Below, piece by piece: positions 1-6,944 of a stretch of 64,000 nt of DNA; the first letter of the stretch is position 1; every line of letters starts with the position of its first letter. The position numbers and the translations under genes were made by a program. The notes below the pieces were generated by a model. That model did no database searches. It was given only the letters and a program-made list of their open reading frames with translations, and was not told the DNA's origin. Origin of the DNA: Aestuariibaculum suncheonense (GTDB taxonomy: Bacteria > Bacteroidota > Bacteroidia > Flavobacteriales > Flavobacteriaceae); contig NZ_JACVXC010000003.1 in assembly GCF_014596935.1 (NCBI RefSeq), positions 62,001 to 126,000 on the forward strand, written 5' to 3'.

Positions 1-1031
1 CACCTATGGGTGATAATATTAATGATTTTGAAAAGGACTTGCAGGATTTTTTAGGAGTAGATACTTATCCTGTAGCTTTAAATTCCGGAACATCAGCAAT
101 TCATTTAGCTTTAATTTTATTAGGAGTTTCTGCTGGAGATGAAGTGTTGTGTCAGAGTTTTACGTTTTCGGCCTCGATAAATCCAGTCGTTTATCAGGGG
201 GGCAAGCCTGTTTTTGTGGATAGTGAATCGATTACTTGGAATATGTCTCCGGAGCTTTTGGAGATCGCTATTAAAGACAGGATTTCTAAACATAAAAAGC
301 CTAAAGCTATTATTGCTGTTCATTTATACGGAATGCCTTATCAGGCCGACAAAATAAATGCTATTGCGAGACAGTATGAGATTCCTGTAATAGAAGATGC
401 TGCTGAAGCACTGGGTAGTTGTTATCACGGCAAACCTTGTGGGAATTTATCAGATATTGGTGTGCTTTCTTTTAATGGGAATAAAATTATAACAACATCG
501 GTGGGAGGTGCTTTAGTTGTCAAGGATTCAAAATTAAAAGACAATGCTATATTCTTGTCAAATCAAGCTAAAGATAAAGCCACACATTATGAACATTCTC
601 AAATAGGATATAATTACAGAATGAGTAATGTGTTAGCAGGAATTGGTCGCGGACAAATGAAAGTTTTAAAGAATAGAGTGGAAGCCAGGCGAAATAACTT
701 TAACTTTTATAAATCTGAGTTATCTAAGTTCGCCGAAATAACTTTTTTAGAGGAACCTGAAAATTTTAAATCGAACCGATGGTTGACTTGTATTACAACA
801 GAGTCCTTTGATATGCGTGAACGTATTCGTTTGGCTTTAGAAAAAGAAAATATAGAATCCCGTCCACTATGGAAACCAATGCATTTGCAGCCGGTTTTTA
901 AAGATTGCTTAAGTTTTACAAATGGTATTTCTGAACATCTTTTTGAAACCGGACTTTGTTTACCTAGTGGTTCTAATTTAAGTCAGGAAGATTTAGGAAG
1001 AATTGTCGGAGTTATTTCAAAAACACTTTAA
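1..1031 (+). CDS. DegT/DnrJ/EryC1-family sugar aminotransferase (5' end outside window)
   Basis: PLP-dependent aminotransferase that would transaminate a nucleotide-linked 4-keto sugar, as PglE does in bacillosamine synthesis. Counting from the first ATG at 6, an EDAAEALGS stretch lies near residues 130-138 and the PLP-binding lysine is K160 in SFNGNKIITT. The family is usually 370-400 residues and has about 30 residues before the NxFEKDL segment, whereas only 341 residues follow the ATG at 6. The reading frame is open from base 3, so the true start most likely lies to the left of the window and the ATG at 6 is an internal Met. It converges on aroB across a shared terminator. The exact sugar substrate cannot be told from sequence; the family call is secure. 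Confidence 0.9.
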   Translation, partial: PMGDNINDFEKDLQDFLGVDTYPVALNSGTSAIHLALILLGVSAGDEVLCQSFTFSASINPVVYQGGKPVFVDSESITWNMSPELLEIAIKDRISKHKKPKAIIAVHLYGMPYQADKINAIARQYEIPVIEDAAEALGSCYHGKPCGNLSDIGVLSFNGNKIITTSVGGALVVKDSKLKDNAIFLSNQAKDKATHYEHSQIGYNYRMSNVLAGIGRGQMKVLKNRVEARRNNFNFYKSELSKFAEITFLEEPENFKSNRWLTCITTESFDMRERIRLALEKENIESRPLWKPMHLQPVFKDCLSFTNGISEHLFETGLCLPSGSNLSQEDLGRIVGVISKTL

Positions 1032-1037
1032 ATAGAT

Positions 1038-1070
1038 AAAAAAGCCCGCAAAATAAATGCGGGCTTTTTT
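1038..1070. terminator. Bidirectional intrinsic terminator between the aminotransferase gene and aroB
   Basis: A perfect 13-bp inverted repeat (AAAAAAGCCCGCA at 1038-1050, TGCGGGCTTTTTT at 1058-1070) with a 7-base loop. A-tracts and T-tracts flank it on both sides, so it can serve both convergent genes. Confidence 0.93.
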
Positions 1071-1076
1071 TAAGTT

Positions 1077-2144
1077 TTATGAAGAATAAAATTCAAATGC
1101 ATCAATAATAATATTATCGTCGACCAGGCAATCAATTTTAGGTTTGCCTATAGCTTCTAAAAGCACGAAATTGATGTTGCCGTGATTGTTCTTTTTGTCG
1201 TATTTCAATAAATCCATAATAGGCTGGCGTTCCTCTTCTGTTATTTCGACTTTCCCATAGTATTCGGTAAAGAACTCTTTAATTTTTAAAGTAGTTTCTT
1301 TTGGGAAACCAGCTAATTCCGTAGAAATATAAGCGGCTAAAATCATGCCTATAATAATAGCCTCGCCATGTAAAAGTGTTGATCTATGAGGGCTGCTTAA
1401 AAAATAAGTTTCTATAGCGTGTCCTAAAGTGTGTCCGAAATTTAAAGTTTTACGAAGTCCGTTTTCGTAAGGGTCGATTTCTACGACATTCTTTTTAATT
1501 AAAACCGATTCATGAATGAGTAGGTCTAAATCTTCCACATTCATTTGTGATAAATCCTGAAATTTATTCCAGTAATTTTCGCTACTAATAAGACCATGTT
1601 TCAGCATTTCGGCTAAACCCGAGCGCATTTGGTTTTGTGGTAGAGTTGCTAGAAACTGAGTATCTATTAATACTAAATCTGGATTGCTAATAACACCAAT
1701 CTGATTTTTTAAATGTCCTAAATCGACACCTGTTTTTCCGCCAACAGAAGCATCGACCATCGATAGTAAAGTTGTTGGCACGTTAATGTAAGCTATACCG
1801 CGCTTAAAAGTGCAGGCAACGAAACCACCTAAATCAGTAATAACGCCACCACCAATATTAATTAAAAGGCTTTTTCTGTCTGCATCAAGTTCAGAAAGAG
1901 TGTTCCAGACACCTACGCAAGTATCAATGGTTTTGTTTATTTCGCCAGATTCTATCTCTATAATTTCAATTACAATCTCGGTTTCCAGTTGTTTTAAGAA
2001 ATATGGCAGACAAAATTCATGTGTATTTTCGTCAACTAGAATAAATATTTTTGAGAAATTATTTTCTTTAATGTGTTTGTTTATAGATGTATAACACGAT
2101 TCATTGAAATGAATAGTACAATTGCCTGAGCTGATAGAATTCAT
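1077..2144 (-). CDS. aroB: 3-dehydroquinate synthase
   Basis: Second step of the shikimate pathway: converts DAHP to 3-dehydroquinate using NAD and a divalent metal in the cytoplasm. The 355 residues match the family length. Visible signatures are the nucleotide-binding run GGGVITDLGG (residues 98-107), DASVGGKTGVD (131-141), the EMLKHGLI segment with a metal-binding Glu, NFGHTLGHAIE and a later HGEAI with metal-binding His. The start is the ATG at 2144. It stands alone on the minus strand between the glycan aminotransferase and proline dehydrogenase, with no other aro gene in the window. Its 3' end abuts the shared terminator at 1038-1070. Confidence 0.97.
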   Translation of the reverse strand: MNSISSGNCTIHFNESCYTSINKHIKENNFSKIFILVDENTHEFCLPYFLKQLETEIVIEIIEIESGEINKTIDTCVGVWNTLSELDADRKSLLINIGGGVITDLGGFVACTFKRGIAYINVPTTLLSMVDASVGGKTGVDLGHLKNQIGVISNPDLVLIDTQFLATLPQNQMRSGLAEMLKHGLISSENYWNKFQDLSQMNVEDLDLLIHESVLIKKNVVEIDPYENGLRKTLNFGHTLGHAIETYFLSSPHRSTLLHGEAIIIGMILAAYISTELAGFPKETTLKIKEFFTEYYGKVEITEEERQPIMDLLKYDKKNNHGNINFVLLEAIGKPKIDCLVDDNIIIDAFEFYSS

Positions 2145-2242
2145 GTGAAATATTTAACTTTTTTTTAAGGATGTGAAATTAAGGAGATTTTCCATAAAAT
2201 GATAACTTCGCTCGCATTACTTTTTATAAATTTTGATTCTAT

Positions 2243-3430
2243 ATGAGTGTAGAACGCATATTCGACAACACAGAAGTGGCCTTTGCGCTTAAAAGCGATT
2301 CTGAATTAGAACGCGCTTACTTTTTATTCAAAATGATATCCATAGAGCCTTTGGTTCGTATAGGAACAGCTGCGACAAATTTTGCAATTAAAGCACATTT
2401 GCCGGTTGAAGGTCTTATCCGCGCTACAGTGTTCGATCATTTTTGTGGTGGTGTAAACGAGGAAGACTGTTTGCCTGTAATCAATAAAATGTACGAAAAA
2501 GGCGTGAGCTCTGTGCTTGATTTTTCTGTTGAAGGAAAAGAAAACGAAAAAGAGTTTGATAACGCTTGCGATGTGGTATTGAAAATCATGGAATTCTCTA
2601 AAGAATTAAAAGCGATTCCTATTGCTGTTTTCAAACCAACAGGGTTTGGTCGTTTTCATTTATATGAAAAATTAGGTAGAGGAGAAGTCCTTACCGAAAA
2701 AGAGCAGGACGAGTGGAATAAAGTAGTTGGTCGATTTGATGCCGTTTGTAAAAAGGCAAAGGATTACAATATTGCTGTTTTGATTGATGCCGAAGAAAGT
2801 TGGATGCAAGACGCTGCTGATGCTTTAGTGACTGATATGATGAAGAAGTATAACACGGAGAAGCCGGTTGTTTTCAATACACTTCAAATGTATCGTCATG
2901 ACAGAATGGAGTTCTTAAGAAAAGAACATGAAAAAGCAAAATCTGAGGGTTATAAGTTAGGATATAAGGTTGTTCGTGGAGCTTACATGGAAAAGGAAAA
3001 TGAAAGAGCCGAAGAGAAGGGGTATCCAACTCCAATCTGCGCAAGTAAGGCTGAAACTGACGAAAATTTTAATGACTGCTTAAATTATATTTTAAATAAT
3101 ATTGAAGATATTTCGCTTTTCGCCGGTACACATAACGAAGAAAGTTCTTATTTATTAATGGACTTGATGAAGCAAAAAGGGTTAGTGCAGAATGATTCTC
3201 GTATTTGGTTCGGTCAGTTGTATGGTATGAGCGACCATATAAGTTTTAATTTATCGAATTTAGGATATAACGTTGCTAAATACATTCCTTTCGGACCAGT
3301 AAAAGATGTGATGCCGTATTTAATTCGTCGTGCAGAAGAAAATACTTCGGTAGCAGGACAAACCGGACGGGAGTTAAATTTATTGACTAAAGAAAAGAAA
3401 CGCAGAAAAACATTACAAGAATGCTCTTAA
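2243..3430 (+). CDS. Proline dehydrogenase
   Basis: FAD enzyme of the PutA/ProDH family that oxidises proline to pyrroline-5-carboxylate and feeds electrons to the respiratory chain. The 395 residues carry the expected TIM-barrel signatures: VFKPTGFGRF near 134-143, the VLIDAEESWMQ strand near 180-190, RGAYMEKENERA near 248-259, FAGTHNEES near 292-300, and the C-terminal RRAEENTSVAGQ that contacts flavin and substrate. It is the monofunctional form, without an attached P5C dehydrogenase. Its last 18 bases overlap the end of the convergent glycan dehydratase gene, and its likely terminator lies inside that gene at 3485-3517. Confidence 0.95.
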   Translation: MSVERIFDNTEVAFALKSDSELERAYFLFKMISIEPLVRIGTAATNFAIKAHLPVEGLIRATVFDHFCGGVNEEDCLPVINKMYEKGVSSVLDFSVEGKENEKEFDNACDVVLKIMEFSKELKAIPIAVFKPTGFGRFHLYEKLGRGEVLTEKEQDEWNKVVGRFDAVCKKAKDYNIAVLIDAEESWMQDAADALVTDMMKKYNTEKPVVFNTLQMYRHDRMEFLRKEHEKAKSEGYKLGYKVVRGAYMEKENERAEEKGYPTPICASKAETDENFNDCLNYILNNIEDISLFAGTHNEESSYLLMDLMKQKGLVQNDSRIWFGQLYGMSDHISFNLSNLGYNVAKYIPFGPVKDVMPYLIRRAEENTSVAGQTGRELNLLTKEKKRRKTLQECS

Positions 3431-4477
3431 AATAGATTCAACTTCTTGAGTTGATAGGTTAGGAGTAATATTTTCTAAAGATTTAAAGTCTGCTATTTTT
3501 TTAGCAGACTTTTTTTTGTCTTCAATTAAAAAGATATCTGGGTGCTCTGTGAAAGCTAAAGTTTCGTTTACTGAAATCATGGTTTCATGCATTTTTTCGC
3601 CTGAACGAATGCCTGTAACTTCAATTGTTAAGTTTTCTTTTTTTGAAATTGAAATAACACTTTTTGCTAAGTCTGAAATTTTTACAGGTTGGCTTTTTGA
3701 AAATATTAAAGTATTGTTTTTTAAGTTTTTAATTCTAGTAGATTCAAGTATTAGTTGACATGCTTTTTGTTTCCCAATAAAGAAACGTGTCATGTCTTTA
3801 CTTGTGATGGTTACAGGCAAGTTTAATTCGATTTGTTTTAAAAACACAGGTAAAACTGAACCACTGGAGCCTAATATATTACCGAAACGTGTTATTGTAA
3901 ATTTTGTTTTCGGATCAGAAGTTATATTGTTTAAGTATTGTTCGGCGATATTTTTAGTCATTCCCATAATACTTGTTGGTTCAACAGCTTTATCAGAGGA
4001 AATGAACACAAAAGTCTCCACCTGATGTTTTGTCGATAGATCCGCAAGCTCTTTTGTTGCTAAAATATTTGTTTTTACAGCTTCATAAGGATTGACTTCC
4101 ATGAGAGGCACATGTTTGTAAGCTGCACAATGAAAAACCATTGTTGGTTTGTAAGTTTCGAAAATGTGTTTTATTGAAGCAAAATCATTTAGATTGGCGA
4201 CTTTGAAAACTATAGCGTCAGTTATTTGCTTTTGAAATTCAATGGAAAGATTATAAAGTGCAGATTCCGCAATATCAACTAAAATGATTTTTTGGTATTG
4301 GCACCCGGTAAGTTGCCTGAATAATTCTTCACCTATAGTTCCTGCAGCACCTGTAATTAAAATAACTTCATTAGTGAAATCGAGAGTTTTTTCCGAATCA
4401 AACGTATTGATATTAGAGTCAAATAAATTAGTATGATTAATAAGTTGATCTATATAATAATCAATAGTGCTCTTCAT
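3413..4477 (-). CDS. FlaA1/PglF/CapD-type UDP-N-acetylhexosamine 4,6-dehydratase (short soluble form)
   Basis: Extended short-chain dehydrogenase that would convert UDP-GlcNAc to a 4-keto-6-deoxy sugar, the first step toward bacillosamine, QuiNAc or related sugars. The Rossmann motif GAAGTIG is at residues 43-49. The active-site run SSDKA is at 160-164, and M171 with K175 occupies the usual YxxxK site, the Met-for-Tyr arrangement known in FlaA1. At 354 residues it is the soluble form; the membrane-bound CapD/PglF form is about 600 or more residues with four N-terminal helices, absent here. The C-terminal segment adapts to SGEKMHETM. It sits 64 bases downstream of the PglC-like gene on the same strand, so the two are probably co-transcribed. 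The 3' end overlaps the convergent proline dehydrogenase gene. Confidence 0.88.
   Translation of the reverse strand: MKSTIDYYIDQLINHTNLFDSNINTFDSEKTLDFTNEVILITGAAGTIGEELFRQLTGCQYQKIILVDIAESALYNLSIEFQKQITDAIVFKVANLNDFASIKHIFETYKPTMVFHCAAYKHVPLMEVNPYEAVKTNILATKELADLSTKHQVETFVFISSDKAVEPTSIMGMTKNIAEQYLNNITSDPKTKFTITRFGNILGSSGSVLPVFLKQIELNLPVTITSKDMTRFFIGKQKACQLILESTRIKNLKNNTLIFSKSQPVKISDLAKSVISISKKENLTIEVTGIRSGEKMHETMISVNETLAFTEHPDIFLIEDKKKSAKKIADFKSLENITPNLSTQEVESILRAFL
3485..3517 (+). terminator. Intrinsic terminator for the proline dehydrogenase gene, embedded in the opposing dehydratase CDS
   Basis: An 11-bp perfect stem (AAAGTCTGCTA at 3485-3495, TAGCAGACTTT at 3502-3512), six-base loop, then a T-run to 3517. 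The T-run follows the stem only on the plus strand, so it can stop only transcripts from proline dehydrogenase, 55 bases after its stop. The same bases encode a lysine-rich stretch near the C-terminus of the minus-strand dehydratase. Confidence 0.85.
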
Positions 4478-4540
4478 GAAGGTGTTGTTTAAGCTATTGC
4501 AAAGTAGATATTATAAGATAGACGTGCAAACCGAAAAATT

Positions 4541-5137
4541 TCAATCAAAAACAATTTTAATAAATGTTTGGGACAGAATTTTTAAGTCCATGAAAAAACT
4601 TCGGTTCTGTATGTATTCTTTATTGATCTTCAGTTTATCGGGCATGATGGTTTGAATGTAAAATAGTTCTGGGTTCTCTGCTAATTTTAAAACTTCTGGT
4701 TCATTTCGATATTTTAATGATGCTAAACCGGTAAGACCTGGTTTTACAGATAAAATATCTTGGTCAGATTCAGAATAATAATTAACGTAATGACGTAATT
4801 CTGGTCTCGGACCAACAAAACTCATATCTCCTAAAAGGATGTTTATCAGTTGAGGAAGTTCATCAATTTTATATTTACGTAAAAAGAAACCTTGTTTTGT
4901 AATGCGTTTGTCGTTATCTCCTAAAGTTAGTAGATTTTTATTTTCAGTATCTATTCGCATGGTTCGAAATTTGAAAATTGTAAAATCTTCATTATTTACG
5001 CCAACCCGAGATTGTTTAAATAAAACCGGTCCTTTAGAATCTAATTTAATAAGAAAAGCCGTAAACAGGAGGAGTGGAGCTAATAAAACAAGTGCTAATG
5101 ATGAAAATGTAATATCAAACGCTCGTTTTATTCGCAT
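4541..5137 (-). CDS. PglC/WcaJ-type polyprenol-phosphate sugar phosphotransferase
   Basis: Bacterial sugar transferase (PF02397 family) that would transfer a phospho-sugar to undecaprenyl phosphate and so start a surface glycan. One N-terminal hydrophobic re-entrant segment spans residues 12-30 (SSLALVLLAPLLLFTAFLI). It is followed by GPVLFKQSRVG, FKFRTM near 56-60, the DE catalytic dyad D92-E93 in KIDELPQL, and MSFVGPRPE near 105-113. At 198 residues it is the minimal, PglC-like form without the extra membrane domain of WcaJ. It starts 9 bases from the end of the upstream DUF4258 gene and is followed by the dehydratase gene. Sugar specificity is inferred only from this context. Confidence 0.92.
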   Translation of the reverse strand: MRIKRAFDITFSSLALVLLAPLLLFTAFLIKLDSKGPVLFKQSRVGVNNEDFTIFKFRTMRIDTENKNLLTLGDNDKRITKQGFFLRKYKIDELPQLINILLGDMSFVGPRPELRHYVNYYSESDQDILSVKPGLTGLASLKYRNEPEVLKLAENPELFYIQTIMPDKLKINKEYIQNRSFFMDLKILSQTFIKIVFD

Positions 5138-5145
5138 AATGCATT

Positions 5146-5496
5146 TTAATTATTGTATTTAATTGAGGTTATCGTAGCGATACTATCGCAATTCTCTATT
5201 GTTAATTTGATTTCTTTTTCCTGATATTCTCCATCTACAACATATAAACCACAAGGTTCTTTTCGAGTATCACTTTCAGAAAAATTAACATCACCTTTCT
5301 TAAGTATGTAATTAATAGCTAAAGTATCTTGATTATTAGAAGGGTAAACGATTTGTTTTTGTCGGATATTCTTTAAAACACGAGCGTCAGGGCCATAACT
5401 GCAGGATACTTTTTTTCCGTTTAAAAAGAATGCTAAAATGATTAAACCGAATGAAAATCCGCCAAGATAATACCCAATACGTTGAATTAATTTCAT
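5146..5496 (-). CDS. DUF4258-type small membrane-anchored protein
   Basis: A 116-residue protein with one hydrophobic segment (residues 11-26) that could be a membrane anchor, then a soluble domain with Cys at about 32, 82 and 103. I recognise it as resembling the short flavobacterial DUF4258-type protein that often sits next to alanine dehydrogenase; function is unknown. It lies directly downstream of that gene here (43 bases) on the same strand, which supports co-transcription. The call rests on recalled sequence similarity and synteny, not on a catalytic motif. Confidence 0.75.
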   Translation of the reverse strand: MKLIQRIGYYLGGFSFGLIILAFFLNGKKVSCSYGPDARVLKNIRQKQIVYPSNNQDTLAINYILKKGDVNFSESDTRKEPCGLYVVDGEYQEKEIKLTIENCDSIATITSIKYNN

Positions 5497-5539
5497 GTAT
5501 AAAATTTATAATTGGCTTAATTGGTAAAAGAAACGGCTA

Positions 5540-6739
5540 TTAAAAAATAATGAGATTAATATCGCTGTAATTTAAATTGAACCATTCGCCAACAGATTTG
5601 TTTGTTAAAATGCCGTGGTAAAAATACAACCCATTTTTCAAACCTTTATCAAATCTTATTGAATTTTCTACACCACCATCTTCGGCAATTTTCAAAAGGT
5701 AAGGCGTGAAAATATTACTTATTGACAATGAGGATGTTCTGGAGTACCTGGCTGGAATATTAGGCACGCAATAATGAACAACATCATGCTTTACAAATGT
5801 AGGTTGTTTGTGAGAGGTAACTTCACTAGTTTCAAAACAGCCCCCCATATCAATACTGACATCAATAATAATAGAGCCTTTTTTCATGCCTTGCACCATG
5901 TTTTCAGTAACGATAACAGGGGAGCGATTGTTGCCACGAACGGCTCCAATAACCACGTCACAACGCTTTAATGCTTTGGTTAAAATTTTAGGCTGAATGG
6001 TAGAAGTGTACAATGGACGTCCTAAATGCGTTTGAATACGCCTCAATTTAGTAATGGAGTTGTCGAATATTTTAACGCTAGCCCCCAAGCCAATAGAGCT
6101 TCTGGCTGCAAATTCACCTACAGTTCCAGCGCCAAGTATAACCACTTCCAAAGGCGGCACTCCACTAATATTACCAAACATACGACCATTACCACTTTTG
6201 GCATCCGTTAATAATTCGGAAGCAATTAAAACTGCGGCTGTTCCTGCAATTTCACTTTGAGATTTCACTGCAGGATAATTACCATCGGCATCTCGAATAA
6301 ATTCAAAAGCCAAAGCTGTTACTCGTTTTGCAGCAAGGGCTTCAAAGTATTTTTTAGACTGCGTTTTAAGTTGTAATGCCGAAATTAGAATCGTTTGAGG
6401 ATTCATCATCTTAATTTGCTCCAAACTAGGCGGTTCTACCTTTAAAATCATCGGGCAGGCAAATACTTTTGCGGTGTCTTTTGTAATTTCAGCTCCAGCT
6501 TCGCTATAATCCTTATCACTAAAATTGGCGCCATCACCGGCACCTGACTCTAGTAATACCCGATGTCCGTTGCTTACGATAGCAAAAACAGCATCTGGGG
6601 TTAAACAAATACGATTTTCCTGAAAGGCAGTTTCTTTAGGTATTCCTATAAAAAGTTCGCCTTTTCGTTTGAAAATTTCAAGAGTTTCTTCCTGTGGTAA
6701 AAGTTGTTGTTTTGTGAAAGGAGACAGTTGTTTAGACAT
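5540..6739 (-). CDS. ald: Alanine dehydrogenase
   Basis: NAD-dependent oxidative deamination of L-alanine to pyruvate and ammonia, or the reverse, in the cytoplasm. The protein has 399 residues in the AlaDH/transhydrogenase N-terminal fold. Visible are the substrate-domain entry IGIPKETAFQENR, the segment KSQSEIAGTAAV, and the NAD-binding Rossmann motif GAGTVGEFAA near residues 203-212. The C-terminal run SISNIFTPYLL belongs to the Bacteroidota type, which carries about 30 extra N-terminal residues compared with Bacillus Ald. It is the first gene of a probable ald-DUF4258-glycan gene run on the minus strand. A 205-base divergent gap separates it from the outer-membrane barrel gene. Confidence 0.92.
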   Translation of the reverse strand: MSKQLSPFTKQQLLPQEETLEIFKRKGELFIGIPKETAFQENRICLTPDAVFAIVSNGHRVLLESGAGDGANFSDKDYSEAGAEITKDTAKVFACPMILKVEPPSLEQIKMMNPQTILISALQLKTQSKKYFEALAAKRVTALAFEFIRDADGNYPAVKSQSEIAGTAAVLIASELLTDAKSGNGRMFGNISGVPPLEVVILGAGTVGEFAARSSIGLGASVKIFDNSITKLRRIQTHLGRPLYTSTIQPKILTKALKRCDVVIGAVRGNNRSPVIVTENMVQGMKKGSIIIDVSIDMGGCFETSEVTSHKQPTFVKHDVVHYCVPNIPARYSRTSSLSISNIFTPYLLKIAEDGGVENSIRFDKGLKNGLYFYHGILTNKSVGEWFNLNYSDINLIIF

Positions 6740-6919
6740 GCTTAATGCTGGGTTGATATCAGAAAGTTAAATTACAAATTATTTAGATAGTACATTTAAG
6801 TAATATGAAAATATTTTAAGCTTAAGCAGAATTATGTTATTCATCTGATTTTATATTTCTTAAGTGAAAAAGTTTTCGTGTTTATGGTTTTCCCTTAAAA
6901 AAAATTAAATAAAAATTGA

Positions 6920-6927
6920 TATGTTTG
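6920..6927 (+). promoter_or_regulatory. Candidate -7 box (TATGTTTG) of the outer-membrane barrel gene
   Basis: Exact match to the Bacteroidota TAnnTTTG element, but no good TTTG partner is seen 17-21 bases upstream. It overlaps the upstream ATG at 6921. If real, transcription would begin near 6934 and translation would have to start at the second ATG, 6945. Confidence 0.4.
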
Positions 6928-6944
6928 TAAGTAGAAATCTTTCT

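Noticed and set aside
6-1031. ATG at 6 as the true start of the aminotransferase
   Set aside because: The family has about 30 more N-terminal residues and the frame is open to the left edge; the gene is cut by the window.
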